A DNA stretch of 64,000 nucleotides from Aeromicrobium sp. 9AM (GTDB taxonomy: Bacteria > Actinomycetota > Actinomycetes > Propionibacteriales > Nocardioidaceae): positions 2,305,832-2,369,831 of the forward strand of contig NZ_LR733304.1 of assembly GCF_902506105.1 (NCBI RefSeq), in the 5' to 3' direction. The position numbers and the translations under genes were made by a program. Every line of letters starts with the position of its first letter. The first letter of the stretch is position 1. Below, one piece after another: positions 1-9,142 of this stretch. The notes beneath the pieces are model-generated. The model saw nothing but the letters and a program-made list of their open reading frames with translations. It did not search any database and was not told the origin of the DNA.

Positions 1-52
1 CACGAAGCTTCGCCACGATCTGCTCTGTCGTGTACCTCTTAGCTGCTGGCAT
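1..52 (-). CDS. IS3-type transposase OrfA, N-terminal fragment (runs off the left edge)
   Basis: The minus strand opens at an ATG at 52-50 and reads MPAAKRYTTEQIVAKLR before the window ends. This resembles the start of many IS3-family OrfA proteins, which carry a helix-turn-helix for end binding. A strong GGAGG lies about eight bases upstream of the ATG (59-63 on the plus strand). Only 17 residues are visible, so the call rests on N-terminal resemblance and the ribosome site. If correct, an insertion sequence end lies just to the right, between about 65 and 105. Confidence 0.6.
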   Translation of the reverse strand, partial: MPAAKRYTTEQIVAKLR

Positions 53-100
53 CCTCAACCTCCATTAGCACTCTCATTATCTGAAGCACTCACACAGAAG
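1..100 (-). mobile_element. Probable end of an IS3-family insertion sequence (right boundary approximate)
   Basis: The start of an IS3-like orfA (1-52) lies next to a short leader containing two GAGTGCT copies on the minus strand (within 65-95). The neighbouring peptidase gene begins without its expected N-terminal domain, as it would if the element had inserted into it. The terminal inverted repeat and target duplication cannot be confirmed because the other end is outside the window. Confidence 0.35.
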
Positions 101-138
101 TTGGACCGAAAAACGGGGGGCCGGACAGTGATTACGCA

Positions 139-798
139 TTGGCGGCTCTCAAGGACGCCGGCTCGGACTTAGACCCCACTCTCTTGACAACGTGGCTACG
201 AGCCGGCGAGTTGACTCAAGAATTCGAGGGAGGCAGACACTTTAGATACAGCCCATCAGCTCTTCTTCGAAAGCTTCCAGAACTACGTGCACGCGCTGCC
301 GACCCAGACATTCAAATGCTTAACGATTTGGCGAGAATGCTTGCTGAAACAGGAGTTGTCCTACTCGTAGTCGAGCCCCCGGCGAAGTTCCCCCTCCTTG
401 GCATGACCAGGTGGATCGACAAGAAGGTTCCGGTCATCCAGCAAACCGGACGATGGGGCAAGGACGGCTTCGTCATCTGGACGCTCTTCCACGAAATTGG
501 GCACGTCCTCAACGATCCTCGAGGTGAAATGCACCTTGAGTTCTCGTCTGAGAAGAAGCGCAACACCGTGGCGGAAAAGAATGCGAACAGCTTCGCCCTA
601 GACACACTTTTCGGCGACAACGGACTCGATCGCCTCAGAGGCCTTACGTCAGAACGCGACATAGCCAACGCAGCTCGAAGTATCGGAATTTCGCCCGGCC
701 TTGCTGTTCATCAAATGCATCGACGCCGAATGCTCGACTACAGCTATGGCAATCGACTTTGCGTAGACCTGAGTGGAACCTACGTGCAGATGAACTAG
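139..798 (+). CDS. ImmA/IrrE-family (DUF955) metallopeptidase, probably 5'-truncated
   Basis: The protein has a zinc metallopeptidase signature: HEIGH at residues 118-122 inside WTLFHEIGHVLND, and a downstream glutamate in AEKNANSFA (about residue 146) that fits the third ligand. This is the ImmA/IrrE fold, which cleaves phage-type or toxin-antitoxin repressors. Family members with this layout normally carry an N-terminal XRE helix-turn-helix. Here the first 50 residues match only the linker just before the peptidase domain, and the frame stays open upstream only to about position 85. The TTG start at 139 has no convincing ribosome site. The likely history is loss of the 5' part to the adjacent insertion sequence. 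The region is visibly AT-richer than the chromosome to the right, suggesting acquired DNA. Whether it is still translated is unknown. Confidence 0.75.
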   Translation: MAALKDAGSDLDPTLLTTWLRAGELTQEFEGGRHFRYSPSALLRKLPELRARAADPDIQMLNDLARMLAETGVVLLVVEPPAKFPLLGMTRWIDKKVPVIQQTGRWGKDGFVIWTLFHEIGHVLNDPRGEMHLEFSSEKKRNTVAEKNANSFALDTLFGDNGLDRLRGLTSERDIANAARSIGISPGLAVHQMHRRRMLDYSYGNRLCVDLSGTYVQMN

Positions 799-1514
799 GT
801 CGGCGTAGCACCAAGCCAGACTCCCGCGTAACCACCGTTTCGAGCACATCCGCGAGCACGTCGAGGTCAGATGCAATCACCGGATATTTGGGCTTCGCCT
901 AGCAGTAGGGCCGACTGCAGCACCAGAATCATTGGCCTTGCCGGATATCAGGACTTGCGATGGTGGGAGCAGAGCAACTCCCCGACAGCCACGGCCAGGA
1001 CCGGACCCAGGCCACGCACTTCACAGGTTTCCACAACCAGGTCGCGCCCGTTGGACACGACGCAATCAGTGATGAACACAGTCTTCTCCAATCAGATGTA
1101 GCCCGAAGGCTCGAACAAGCTAGGTGCGGCCCGCTTACGCGAGCCGGCCTAGCTTGTGCATCTGATGAGTTTTGGTCACGACGTCACGGTATCGGTCGAA
1201 GCGCTCCTCAGCACAACAATTTCCCCGTCGCTTCCCCGCGCCCGTGCGGAACCATCCGACTCTGTCGAGGAGTGTCGATGCCTGCTCGAGAGGTTGACGA
1301 ACCGTTCTATGACGTCTGACCAGATACTCCGGCTCGCGACGGGCCAACCGACATACATGCAGGTAGACGCGACCGCGGCGGTAAAGGCCGGAAATTTCCC
1401 CGCGTATTCCCCGCACGCTCCGCCGCACAGCAGGTGGCGCTGACGTTTTCGCAGGTCAGAGGGTCGCGGCAGCCAATGGAGATTTGCCTTCGCCAGACGC
1501 CATAGAAGCGGACA
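799..1514. other. About 0.7 kb without a recognisable gene
   Basis: No frame on either strand gives a protein I recognise or a good ribosome site. Short open frames are present but look like chance. The stretch holds an interrupted inverted repeat (TCAGATG at 1092-1098 with 1159-1165, and ACAAGCTAGG at 1115-1124 with 1148-1157). It lies on the 3' side of tRNA-Tyr, the usual integration side, so it may be decayed mobile DNA. Confidence 0.5.
1092..1165. repeat. Interrupted inverted repeat in the non-coding accessory stretch
   Basis: ACAAGCTAGG (1115-1124) pairs perfectly with CCTAGCTTGT (1148-1157), and the outer TCAGATG (1092-1098) pairs with CATCTGA (1159-1165). The two arms are offset, so this is not a simple terminator. 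It could be an element end or a resolvase-type site, but nothing nearby decides this. Confidence 0.45.
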
Positions 1515-1516
1515 CA

Positions 1517-1558
1517 GAAGAGCCCGTGACCTGCGTCTCCGCTGGTCACGGGCTCTTC
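1517..1558 (-). terminator. Hairpin terminator downstream of tRNA-Tyr
   Basis: A perfect 15-bp stem (GAAGAGCCCGTGACC at 1517-1531 with its complement at 1544-1558) encloses a 12-nt loop, nine bases past the tRNA 3' end on the minus strand. No U-tract follows, as is common for actinobacterial terminators. Confidence 0.8.
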
Positions 1559-1567
1559 GTCGTGCTG

Positions 1568-1649
1568 TGGCAGGTGCAGGGTTCGAACCTGCGTAGGCTG
1601 AGCCGTCTGATTTACAGTCAGATCCCTTTGGCCACTCGGGCAACCTGCC
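1568..1649 (-). tRNA. tRNA-Tyr (anticodon GTA)
   Basis: On the minus strand the acceptor stem GGCAGGT pairs with ACCTGCC. The anticodon loop reads CTGTAAA with anticodon GTA. A long variable arm makes it a class II tRNA of 82 nt, and the T arm carries GGTTCGAAC. The 3' CCA is not encoded; the discriminator A is followed by CAG. The accessory DNA at 1-1500 lies against its 3' end, and tRNA 3' ends are frequent integration sites. Confidence 0.95.
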
Positions 1650-1741
1650 GGGGGTGTTGCCGGGGCAACGACAAGCAAGACTATCGCAGCCGATTAGGGT
1701 GAGAGAAATCAGATCCCCGCGGCGCACCACCAGGAGCACTC

Positions 1742-2233
1742 ATGGCCGACTCTTCCTTCGACATCGTCAACAAGATCGACCGCCAGGAGGTCGACAACGC
1801 GCTCAACCAGGCCGCCAAGGAGATCGCGACGCGCTACGACTTCAAGAACACCGGCGCAGCGATCGACTGGAGCGGCGAGTTCGGCATCGAGATCAAGGCG
1901 AACGCCGACGAGCGGGCCCTGGCGATCCTCGACGTCTTCAAGGACAAGCTGATCAAGCGCGGCATCTCGCTCAAGACCCTCGAGGAGGGTGAGCCCCGCC
2001 AGTCCGGCAAGGAGGTACGCCTGACGTCGACGATCACCGAGGGCATCAGCCAGGAGCAGGCCAAGAAGGTCTCCAAGCTGATCCGCGACGAGGGCCCCAA
2101 GGGCGTCAAGGTCCAGATCCAGGGCGACGAGCTCCGGGTCAGCAGCAAGAAGCGCGACGACTTGCAGGAGGTCATCGCCCTGGTCAAGGGCGCCGACCTC
2201 GACTTCGCGGTGCAGTTCGTCAACTACCGCTGA
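1742..2233 (+). CDS. yajQ: YajQ-family nucleotide-binding protein
   Basis: A 163-residue protein starting [21 protein letters not shown] and ending in the family-typical VQFVNYR. YajQ proteins are small cytoplasmic proteins of two ferredoxin-like domains; members bind nucleotides, including cyclic di-GMP in some bacteria, but the role in actinobacteria is not settled. Length and the conserved blocks ([22 protein letters not shown]) match the family over its whole length. The ATG is preceded by AGGAG (1731-1735), and a possible -10 element TAGGGT lies at 1695-1700. It is a single gene between tRNA-Tyr and the convergent nuo cluster, separated from the latter by a hairpin. Confidence 0.93.
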   Translation: MADSSFDIVNKIDRQEVDNALNQAAKEIATRYDFKNTGAAIDWSGEFGIEIKANADERALAILDVFKDKLIKRGISLKTLEEGEPRQSGKEVRLTSTITEGISQEQAKKVSKLIRDEGPKGVKVQIQGDELRVSSKKRDDLQEVIALVKGADLDFAVQFVNYR

Positions 2234-2238
2234 CCACA

Positions 2239-2308
2239 CCTCGCTGAGCGTGACGTTGCGGTCGGGGTCGTACGGCGATTCGCGACCGAAACGTCACTGC
2301 CAGCGAGG
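2239..2308. terminator. Long imperfect hairpin between convergent yajQ and nuoN2
   Basis: CCTCGCTG at 2239-2246 begins an arm of about 26 bp that pairs, with roughly four mismatches, with the arm ending CAGCGAGG at 2308. The core contains GTGACGTT on both arms. Its place between two converging genes fits a bidirectional terminator and resembles the hairpins at 38724, 49171 and 54031. Confidence 0.65.
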
Positions 2309-2311
2309 TTG

Positions 2312-3715
2312 TCAGGGCAGGTGGGCCAGCAGGAGGTCGGGCCAGGCGCTGAGAGCGACGAGGCCGGCGGTGCCGATCAGTACGGCGGCCTTGGAGATGC
2401 GGATCGAGACCGGCGGTGAGGGACTGCGGTACGGGTCGTCGATCGCAGGCCGGTCGACGAGCACCACGACGAACTTCAGGTAGTACGCGAGTCCCAGCAT
2501 CACGTTGACCGCCATGACGACCGCGAGCCAGGTCTCGCCGGCCTCGATGACGGGGCGGATCACGACGTACTTCGTGACGAGGCCGATCACGGCGGGCGGG
2601 AAGCCGGCCAGCGTCAGGGCGGCCATCACGAGCGGTACGCCCGTCGGCGGGTCCGTACGGGCCAGGCCCTTGAGCTCGCTGTAGTCGGTGCTGCCGCGCA
2701 GCCGCAGCACGACCGCCAGCGCGGCGAACGCGACGAGGTTGGCCAGGACGTACACCGCGAGGTACTGAACCGCGGCCTTCGGGCCGAACCGGGTGACGAC
2801 GGCGACCGGCGCGATCAGGAAGCCGGCCTGCGCGATCGACGACCAGGCCAGCATCGAGATGGCATTCGTCTGCCGCAGCGCCCCGAGGTTGCCGACCGTC
2901 ATCGTCACGGCGGCGACCACCGCGAGGATCGTCGTCCACGTGTCGAACGCCGCGGGCAGCGCCACGACCAGGAGCGTGTAGACGGCACCGAGCGAGGCGG
3001 CCTTGGAGACCGACGACAGGAAGCCCGCGACCATGACCGGAGCACCGGTGTACGTGTCGGGGATCCACACGTGGAACGGCACGGCGCCGAGCTTGAACAG
3101 CAGCCCGATGATCGTCAGGATGACCGCGACCGCGACGACTCCGTCAGGCAGGTCGGTGCTCGACAGTCCCGCGTTGAGGCCGTCGTACGTGAGCGTTCCC
3201 GCGACGCCGTAGAGCAGCGAGACGCCCATCAGCGTGATCGCGGTCGACACGACCGAGGCGAGGAAGAACGTCCACGCCGACTTGATCGCCCGTTGGTCAC
3301 CCTGCCGGAGCCCGACGAGCGCGATCGAGGGCAGCGACAACAGCTCGAGCGCGACGATCAACGTCACGAGGTCACGCGCCGCGACCATCATCAACGCGCC
3401 ACCGGCGGCCGCGAGCAGCAGGAAGTGATACTCCCCCGGCGGCATCGCGTTCTCGAAGTTCATGACGTTCGACGCCACCACGACGACAAGGGTTCCGACG
3501 AGGATGACCAGCGACAGCGCGAACGTGAAAGGGACGATGTCGTCGTGCAGCCGGAACAGCTCGATGCCGGCCCAGACGAGCGCGATGCTGGCCGGCAGGC
3601 CTGACCCCAACCACGTACGCCGGGAGTAGAACGCATCGACCAGCAGCGCGACCAGCGCACCGAGCGCGACGATGACTGCGGGACCGACGACAGACCAGTC
3701 CACGGGGATGTTCAT
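2312..3715 (-). CDS. nuoN2: NADH-quinone oxidoreductase subunit N, second cluster
   Basis: A 467-residue, very hydrophobic Mrp-antiporter-like membrane subunit, the last gene of the ten-gene complex I cluster. NuoN forms one of three proton-pumping channels in the membrane arm. Conserved blocks include the KLGAVPFHVWIPDTYTGAP segment with its buried lysine and the FKLGAVPFH helix break. The start ATG at 3715 overlaps the nuoM2 stop by four bases (ATGA), showing translational coupling. It is about 70 residues shorter than the NuoN of the full operon (18990-20615), mostly at the N-terminus and in loops, which is within family range. Confidence 0.93.
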   Translation of the reverse strand: MNIPVDWSVVGPAVIVALGALVALLVDAFYSRRTWLGSGLPASIALVWAGIELFRLHDDIVPFTFALSLVILVGTLVVVVASNVMNFENAMPPGEYHFLLLAAAGGALMMVAARDLVTLIVALELLSLPSIALVGLRQGDQRAIKSAWTFFLASVVSTAITLMGVSLLYGVAGTLTYDGLNAGLSSTDLPDGVVAVAVILTIIGLLFKLGAVPFHVWIPDTYTGAPVMVAGFLSSVSKAASLGAVYTLLVVALPAAFDTWTTILAVVAAVTMTVGNLGALRQTNAISMLAWSSIAQAGFLIAPVAVVTRFGPKAAVQYLAVYVLANLVAFAALAVVLRLRGSTDYSELKGLARTDPPTGVPLVMAALTLAGFPPAVIGLVTKYVVIRPVIEAGETWLAVVMAVNVMLGLAYYLKFVVVLVDRPAIDDPYRSPSPPVSIRISKAAVLIGTAGLVALSAWPDLLLAHLP

Positions 3716-5169
3716 GGCGTCACCGCCGTATACGTGCCTTCATACGTGACGGTCGACCCCGAGTCGTACAGACCGACGATCAGGCCCGGCGCCAGGCCGA
3801 GCACCAGGATCGACACGACGAGGGCGACGCTGACGACCGACTCCCGCACGGCGAGGTCACGATCGGCCTCCTGCGCGACCGGCTCACCCTGGGCCAGCAG
3901 GCGGATCGCCCGGACGAAGTACGCCGTGGTGAGCGCGACGCCGAGCACGGCGAGCCCGAGGGCGGTCCACGCGTACGGCTTGTCAAGCACCCCGACCTCG
4001 TACGCCGCGCGCAACGACAGCAGCTCGCCCCAGAATCCCGCGAGGCCGGGCAGGCCGAGGCTGGCGACCGCGGCGAACACGAACGCCACCGCGAGCCACG
4101 GCGTACGCGCATAGAGTCCGCGACCGATCGCCCGCATCGACGCGGTGCCGAAGCGATCCTTGAGCGAGCCGGACAGGAAGAACAGCAGTCCCGTGACGAG
4201 TCCGTGGGCGACCGAACCGAACACCGCGGCGGCGATGCCGATCGGGCTCATGGTCGAGATCGCGAGGGCGACGAAGCCCATGTGACCGATGCTGGAGTAG
4301 GCGATCAGGCGCTTGAGGTCGTCCTGGGCGTAGCAGGCCAGCGCCGACCAGATGATGCCGACGACCCCGGCCCCGGCGACGTACGGGGCCACATCGGCGA
4401 ACGAGGCGGACAGCAGGCCCGAGGAGATGATCAGGCCGTACGTGCCGAGCTTGAGGAACACCGCCGCGAGGAGGACTGATCCGACGGTCGGGGCCTTGCT
4501 GTGCGCGTCGGGCAGCCAGGTGTGCAGCGGGACGAGCGGGGTCTTGACCGCGAAGCCGAGCACGATCAGCACCGCCGCCACGAGCGGGCCGCCATCGATC
4601 TCGGTGAACTGCAGTGATCCACTGTCGCGAGCGACCAGCACGATGCCGACCAGCAGCAGCGCCGAGCCGGTGACGGTGAAGAGCAGGAAGCGGGTGGCAG
4701 CCCGCGTGCGGCCGGCCGAGTCGTGTGGGTCGCCCCACCACGAGATGACGAACCACATCGGGATCAGCGCGAGCTCGAAGAACACGAAGAACAGCAGGAA
4801 GTCGAGGGACGCGAACACCCCGAGCGACGAGGCGCTGATGATCAGCACGAGCCCGACGAGCGCCGGTGCCGTGTCGCCGGCGATGAGCCACACGCAGCAC
4901 AGCAGCCCGATGAACGCCGTCATCAGCAGGAACGGCCACGAGATCGCTGTGGCACCCAGGTGCAGGCGGGCGCCCAGCGGCTCGATCCACTCCGTGTCGA
5001 CCTCACCGGAGATGGTGTCCTTGCCCTCCCAGACGAGCGCGAGCAGCACGAGCGAGACGGCCATCGAGGCGGCGCCGAGGCCCGCAGCGGCTCGCCCGGA
5101 GACCAGCTTGCGGAGGAACAGCAGGCCGAGGCCGACGGTGAACGGGATCGTGAGCGCAGCGGCGATCAT
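3712..5169 (-). CDS. nuoM2: NADH-quinone oxidoreductase subunit M, second cluster
   Basis: A 485-residue antiporter-like subunit of the complex I membrane arm. The start is the ATG at 5169 ([17 protein letters not shown]), which overlaps the nuoL2 stop; an in-frame extension further upstream is arginine-rich shadow sequence and was rejected. Conserved features are the FFELALIPMWFVI glutamate helix and the [15 protein letters not shown] lysine helix that make up a proton path. Multiple transmembrane helices run the full length. The four-base overlaps on both sides place it firmly in one transcript. Confidence 0.94.
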   Translation of the reverse strand: MIAAALTIPFTVGLGLLFLRKLVSGRAAAGLGAASMAVSLVLLALVWEGKDTISGEVDTEWIEPLGARLHLGATAISWPFLLMTAFIGLLCCVWLIAGDTAPALVGLVLIISASSLGVFASLDFLLFFVFFELALIPMWFVISWWGDPHDSAGRTRAATRFLLFTVTGSALLLVGIVLVARDSGSLQFTEIDGGPLVAAVLIVLGFAVKTPLVPLHTWLPDAHSKAPTVGSVLLAAVFLKLGTYGLIISSGLLSASFADVAPYVAGAGVVGIIWSALACYAQDDLKRLIAYSSIGHMGFVALAISTMSPIGIAAAVFGSVAHGLVTGLLFFLSGSLKDRFGTASMRAIGRGLYARTPWLAVAFVFAAVASLGLPGLAGFWGELLSLRAAYEVGVLDKPYAWTALGLAVLGVALTTAYFVRAIRLLAQGEPVAQEADRDLAVRESVVSVALVVSILVLGLAPGLIVGLYDSGSTVTYEGTYTAVTP

Positions 5170-6872
5170 GCCCAGATCACCGCCGCCGCCGTGACGACGA
5201 TGACGCCTGCGGCGATGACCGTCGCATAACGCTGGACGTTGCCGGACTGGACGAGCGCGAGCACCCGCGAGACGCGGTGGGCGACGAACGCCGAGCCGTA
5301 CGAGTACGCATCGACGCCGTCGCGGTCGACGTCGACGACCGCCTGCGCCGAGGACCGCAGCGTCGCCGGGATCCATCGCGCGTACGGGCGATCGAGCCCG
5401 AGCTCGGCGGTCAGCCACGGCGCGTCAAGGTCGAGCGAGCGACCGTTGCGCCAGGCCACGAAGACCGCGGCGATGCCGGCAGCCGCGATCGCGGTCGAGA
5501 GCAGGCCGATGCCGAGGTGGAACGGCTGGCCAATGGACAGCGCGAGGGTCGCGACCGCGAGGACGACGATCGGGCCTGTCATCGCGTGCGGCGCGTCGTG
5601 GGTGACCGCGCGGCGCTCGTCGGGCGCACGGACGAGGAACGCCAGGATCCACAGCCGCGCGGCGTACGCGGCGGTGATGAGCGAGGTCAGCAGGGCGACG
5701 GCGAACAGCGCGACCCCGACGCCACCGGGCAGCTCCCGGTCGGCGTGCAGCAGAGCCTCGAGCACCGAGTCCTTGGTGAAGAAGCCGGCCGTCGGCACGA
5801 CCCCGGCCAGTGCCGCGAAGCCAACCGTCATGCTCCAGAACGTCGCGGGCATCGACCGGCGGAGACCGCCCATCGCGGAGAGCGCGCTGGACCCGACGGC
5901 GTGCATCAGGCAGCCGCAGCCCAGGAACAGCAACGCCTTGAAGACGCCGTGCGCCAGCAGGTGGTCCGTGCCGGCCGCGGGGTGACCCGCCGAGATGGCG
6001 GCGAACATCAAGGCGAGCTGGCTCACGGTCGACCAGGCGAGGGCCCGCTTGAGGTCGGTCTGCACGAACGCGAACACCGCCCCCATCAGCATCGTGATGC
6101 CGGCGATGACCGCCATCGCGGTGAGCACGACGGCGGAGTCCGCGTAGAACTGGAACAACCGTGCCGCGAGGTAGACGCCGGCGGCGACCATCGTCGCGGC
6201 GTGGATCAGCGCGGTGATCGGGGTCGGCCCGGGCATCGCGTCGGGCAACCAGGTGTGCAGCGGGAACTGCGCCGACTTGCCGACGACCGCCACGAGCACG
6301 AGAAGACCGATCACGGTGCTGCTCTGGGGTCCGTCGTCGGACATCGCAGCCGAGGCGCCGATCATGTCGTACGTCCCGTAGGTCTCGCCGATCACCAGGA
6401 TCGCCAGCACCAGCCCGAGGTCGGCGATGCGCGTGATCAGGAACGCCTTGGCCGCCCCGGCCCGCGCCTCGGGGGTCTGCCACTCGTGGCCGATCAGCAG
6501 GTAGGAGCACAGGCCCATGACCTCCCAGCCGACCAGCACGACCCACAGGTTGGTGGTGCCGACCACGGCGATCATCGCGACCAGGAACAAGATGATGATC
6601 AGCGCGTACGACCGGTAGCGCGGGTGGTGACCGAGGTAGGCCGTCGAGTAGATCTGCACCAGCAGCCCGATGCCCACGGCAAGCAGCACGATCTGGGCGG
6701 AGACGGGGAACAGGAACAGGTCGGGCGAGAGGCTCGGCAGCGGTGGCACGATGCCGGGAACGCTCTGGCCCACGTACCCGAACCAGCCTGGCTCGTCGAA
6801 GTGCGGGATCGCCCACACGGCGACCGCCACGGCGAGCGCGGCGGTCAGGACGACGTACAGCCAGCGCCTCAT
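5166..6872 (-). CDS. nuoL2: NADH-quinone oxidoreductase subunit L, second cluster
   Basis: A 568-residue distal antiporter-like subunit. It starts at [10 protein letters not shown] (ATG at 6872, overlapping the nuoK2 stop). Family blocks include [48 protein letters not shown] and [18 protein letters not shown]. After the last antiporter helix there are about 75 residues of mixed amphipathic sequence and a final membrane helix, fitting the lateral helix and anchor of NuoL. At 568 residues it is shorter than NuoL of the full operon (625) but not visibly truncated. Confidence 0.94.
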   Translation of the reverse strand: MRRWLYVVLTAALAVAVAVWAIPHFDEPGWFGYVGQSVPGIVPPLPSLSPDLFLFPVSAQIVLLAVGIGLLVQIYSTAYLGHHPRYRSYALIIILFLVAMIAVVGTTNLWVVLVGWEVMGLCSYLLIGHEWQTPEARAGAAKAFLITRIADLGLVLAILVIGETYGTYDMIGASAAMSDDGPQSSTVIGLLVLVAVVGKSAQFPLHTWLPDAMPGPTPITALIHAATMVAAGVYLAARLFQFYADSAVVLTAMAVIAGITMLMGAVFAFVQTDLKRALAWSTVSQLALMFAAISAGHPAAGTDHLLAHGVFKALLFLGCGCLMHAVGSSALSAMGGLRRSMPATFWSMTVGFAALAGVVPTAGFFTKDSVLEALLHADRELPGGVGVALFAVALLTSLITAAYAARLWILAFLVRAPDERRAVTHDAPHAMTGPIVVLAVATLALSIGQPFHLGIGLLSTAIAAAGIAAVFVAWRNGRSLDLDAPWLTAELGLDRPYARWIPATLRSSAQAVVDVDRDGVDAYSYGSAFVAHRVSRVLALVQSGNVQRYATVIAAGVIVVTAAAVIWA

Positions 6873-7165
6873 CGGTCGACCCCGTCGACGTCGACCGTAC
6901 GCACGGCGCGGAACAACGCCAGGACGATTGCCAGACCGAGACCGATCTCGGCCGCCGCCAGGGTGATCGTGAACAGCGTGAGGACCTGGCCCGTGTGGAG
7001 CTGATCGGCGAACCACGCATCGAACGCGACGAGGTTGAGGTTGACCGCATTGAGCATGAGCTCGACGCCGAGCAGCATCAGCACGGCGTTGCGGCGGGCG
7101 AGTACGCCGTAGAGACCGATGCCGAACAGCGCGGCCGACAGCACCAGCGGATAGAGCAGCGGCAT
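6869..7165 (-). CDS. nuoK2: NADH-quinone oxidoreductase subunit K, second cluster
   Basis: A 98-residue, three-helix MrpC-like subunit. Two membrane glutamates expected of NuoK are present: one in [18 protein letters not shown] and one in [18 protein letters not shown]. These line the central proton-conducting axis. The ATG at 7165 overlaps the nuoJ2 stop by one base (TGATG), and its own stop overlaps the nuoL2 start (ATGA). Length matches the family, which is about 100 residues. Confidence 0.95.
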   Translation of the reverse strand: MPLLYPLVLSAALFGIGLYGVLARRNAVLMLLGVELMLNAVNLNLVAFDAWFADQLHTGQVLTLFTITLAAAEIGLGLAIVLALFRAVRTVDVDGVDR

Positions 7166-7662
7166 CAGCGTTCGGTTCCCGACCGGGAGATGACGATGGC
7201 GCCGATGAGGGCGGCGAGCAGGACGCCGCTGAGGATCTCGAACGGCAGCACCCAGTCGCTGAACAACGCATCGCCGATCGACTTCGCGCTGCCGATGCGG
7301 TGCCCCTCGATGCGCTCGCCGTGGAAGCCGCTGATGACAGTGGCACCGAGCCCCACCGCCGCGACGAGGCCCAGCACCGCAGCGGTCCAGCGGTTTCCGG
7401 TGACCTCGGCGGAGATCGTCGACTGCTGCCGGGTCAACATGAGCGCGAAGATCACGAGCACGACGACCGAGCCGACATAGACGAGCACCTGGACCCAGGC
7501 GACGAACTCGGCGGTCATCAGCACGAAGCAGCCGGCGACGGCGCCGAGCGTCGCGACGAGCCACAGCGCGGAGTGCACGAGCTGCTTGGTCGTCATCGCG
7601 AGCAGCGCCGACCCGACGGCGAGGGCGGCGAACAGCAGGAAGACGATCTCGGTCGCGCTCAC
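7165..7662 (-). CDS. nuoJ2: NADH-quinone oxidoreductase subunit J, second cluster
   Basis: A 165-residue membrane subunit starting with GTG at 7662 ([21 protein letters not shown]); the GTG overlaps the nuoI2 stop as GTGA. NuoJ carries five helices and the pi-bulge region that couples quinone reduction to proton pumping; the matching segment here is [21 protein letters not shown]. It lacks the long charged C-terminal tail of the NuoJ in the full operon (256 residues), so the two copies are clearly diverged paralogues and not recent duplicates. Confidence 0.93.
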   Translation of the reverse strand: MSATEIVFLLFAALAVGSALLAMTTKQLVHSALWLVATLGAVAGCFVLMTAEFVAWVQVLVYVGSVVVLVIFALMLTRQQSTISAEVTGNRWTAAVLGLVAAVGLGATVISGFHGERIEGHRIGSAKSIGDALFSDWVLPFEILSGVLLAALIGAIVISRSGTER

Positions 7663-8177
7663 TCGGCGTCCTCCGCGGCTTGCTTCGCCTGCCACGCGCT
7701 GAGCTCCTTGGCCGGCTCCGCTCCGGGATCGAGCGCCTGCGGCGCAGGGACGGTCCACATCCACTCGCGCAGCCGGTTCATGTCGTGCGTCAGGTCGACG
7801 ATGTCGCCCTCGGCGTACGCGAACTCCGGCGACCAGTGCAACGCGTCGAACGGGCAGACCTCGATGCAGATGCTGCAGTACATGCAGAGCGAGTAGTCGA
7901 TGTCGAACGTGTCGAGCACGTTCTGGCTGCGGTCGCGGCCACCCTCGGTCGTCGCCGGGATCGTCTCCTTGTGCGAGTCGATCGTGATGCACCACGAGGG
8001 GCACTCGCGGGCGCACAGCATGCACGAGGTGCAGTTCTCCTCCTGCAGCGCGATGACGCCGCGGCTGCGAGGCGGCAGGTCGGGCTGCACGTCGGGGTAG
8101 TGCGCCGTGACGGACCGCCGCGTGAGGTTGCGCCAGGTGACCGCGAGTCCCTGCAGGAGGCCCTTTCCGTATGTCAT
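7659..8177 (-). CDS. nuoI2: NADH-quinone oxidoreductase subunit I, second cluster (2 x [4Fe-4S])
   Basis: A 172-residue ferredoxin-like subunit carrying the two [4Fe-4S] clusters N6a and N6b. The ligands are intact: Cys49-x2-Cys52-x2-Cys55-x3-Cys59 ([12 protein letters not shown]) and Cys98-x2-Cys101-x2-Cys104-x3-Cys108 ([12 protein letters not shown]). It therefore keeps an electron path toward NuoB even though no NADH-oxidising subunits are encoded in this cluster. The start at 8177 overlaps the nuoH2 stop. The C-terminal 30 residues are charged and alanine-rich. Confidence 0.95.
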   Translation of the reverse strand: MTYGKGLLQGLAVTWRNLTRRSVTAHYPDVQPDLPPRSRGVIALQEENCTSCMLCARECPSWCITIDSHKETIPATTEGGRDRSQNVLDTFDIDYSLCMYCSICIEVCPFDALHWSPEFAYAEGDIVDLTHDMNRLREWMWTVPAPQALDPGAEPAKELSAWQAKQAAEDAE

Positions 8178-9142
8178 GCCACCACCAGCACCGTCGTCAG
8201 GGTGATCTGCGCCAGTGCGACCGGCACGAGGACCTTCCAGGCCAGCGAGTTGACCTGGTCCTCGCGCAGTCGCGGGTATGCCACGCGCGCCCAGATCACG
8301 AGGAACGACACCGCCATGACCTTGACCAGGGTCCACAGCCAGCCGATGTCGTCGGAGAACGGGCCGGCCCAGCCGCCGAGGTAGAGCACCGTCGTCAGGG
8401 CTGCCAGCACGACGATGCCGGCGTACTCCGCGAGGAGGAACATCGCGAACCGCATGCCGCCGTACTCTGTCAGCGGCCCCATGACGAGCTCGGCGTCGGC
8501 GAGCGGCGCGTCGAACGGGGGGCGCTGCAGCTCCGCGAGCCCGGCGACGAAGAAGACGACCATGCCCGGCAGCTGCGCGACGAGCCACCAGGGCTCCCAC
8601 TCGTTGGCGATGCCGACGAGCGACAGCGTGCCGGCGGCCATCGCGACACTCGCAGCGGCGAGCACCATCGGCAGCTCGTACGACATCAGCTGAGCCGCGA
8701 CGCGCATGCCGCCGATGTAGGAGTACTTGTTGCCGCTGCCGAGGCCACCCATCAGCGTGCCGAGCACGCCGACGCTCATCGCGGCGAGCACGAAGAACAG
8801 GCCGAGGTCGAGGTCCTGGCCGATCAGGTTGCCCTGGCCGAAGAACGGCCCGAGCGGGATCGCGAGCATCGCCAGGAGGTACGGGACCAGGGCGACAGCG
8901 GGGGCCAGCTCGAAGACCTTGCGGTCGGCGGCGGTCGGGACGATGGACTCCTTCTGGACGAACTTGACCCCGTCGGCGACGAGCTGGGCCCAGCCGTGGA
9001 ACCCGCCGGCCTTCATCGGGCCGACCCGGCTCTGCATGTGCGCCATGGCCTTGTGCTCCATCTGGCCCACGACCAGTGGGAACACCATGAACACCGCGAC
9101 CACGGCGACACAGCGCAGGAGCGCGTCGATGACCTCAGCCAT
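8174..9142 (-). CDS. nuoH2: NADH-quinone oxidoreductase subunit H, second cluster
   Basis: A 322-residue membrane subunit that, with NuoB and NuoD, normally forms the quinone chamber. Family blocks include [35 protein letters not shown] and [38 protein letters not shown]. The start chosen is ATG at 9142 ([11 protein letters not shown]), which lies eight bases upstream of the nuoC2 stop. A longer start would extend into the GGTTTCGAG-type repeat upstream and was rejected. In a normal operon nuoD would sit near this junction; here nuoC2 leads directly into nuoH2. Confidence 0.94.
   Translation of the reverse strand: MAEVIDALLRCVAVVAVFMVFPLVVGQMEHKAMAHMQSRVGPMKAGGFHGWAQLVADGVKFVQKESIVPTAADRKVFELAPAVALVPYLLAMLAIPLGPFFGQGNLIGQDLDLGLFFVLAAMSVGVLGTLMGGLGSGNKYSYIGGMRVAAQLMSYELPMVLAAASVAMAAGTLSLVGIANEWEPWWLVAQLPGMVVFFVAGLAELQRPPFDAPLADAELVMGPLTEYGGMRFAMFLLAEYAGIVVLAALTTVLYLGGWAGPFSDDIGWLWTLVKVMAVSFLVIWARVAYPRLREDQVNSLAWKVLVPVALAQITLTTVLVVA

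Noticed and set aside
1135..1428. Minus-strand open frame of 97 codons in the accessory stretch, possibly an integrase remnant
   Set aside because: Composition is Arg/Cys-rich with no recombinase motif and no ribosome site; treated as non-coding.
5170..7346. Long N-terminal extensions of nuoM2, nuoL2, nuoJ2, nuoI2, nuoJ, nuoF, nuoE, menG and resB
   Set aside because: The extensions are arginine- or alanine-rich shadow sequence over the upstream gene; internal starts match the family and overlap the previous stop by one to a few bases.
9135..9142. Possibility that nuoD2 is hidden by a frameshift between nuoC2 and nuoH2
   Set aside because: The two genes overlap by eight bases, leaving no room for a roughly 1.3-kb gene, and none of the NuoD blocks occurs in any frame nearby.
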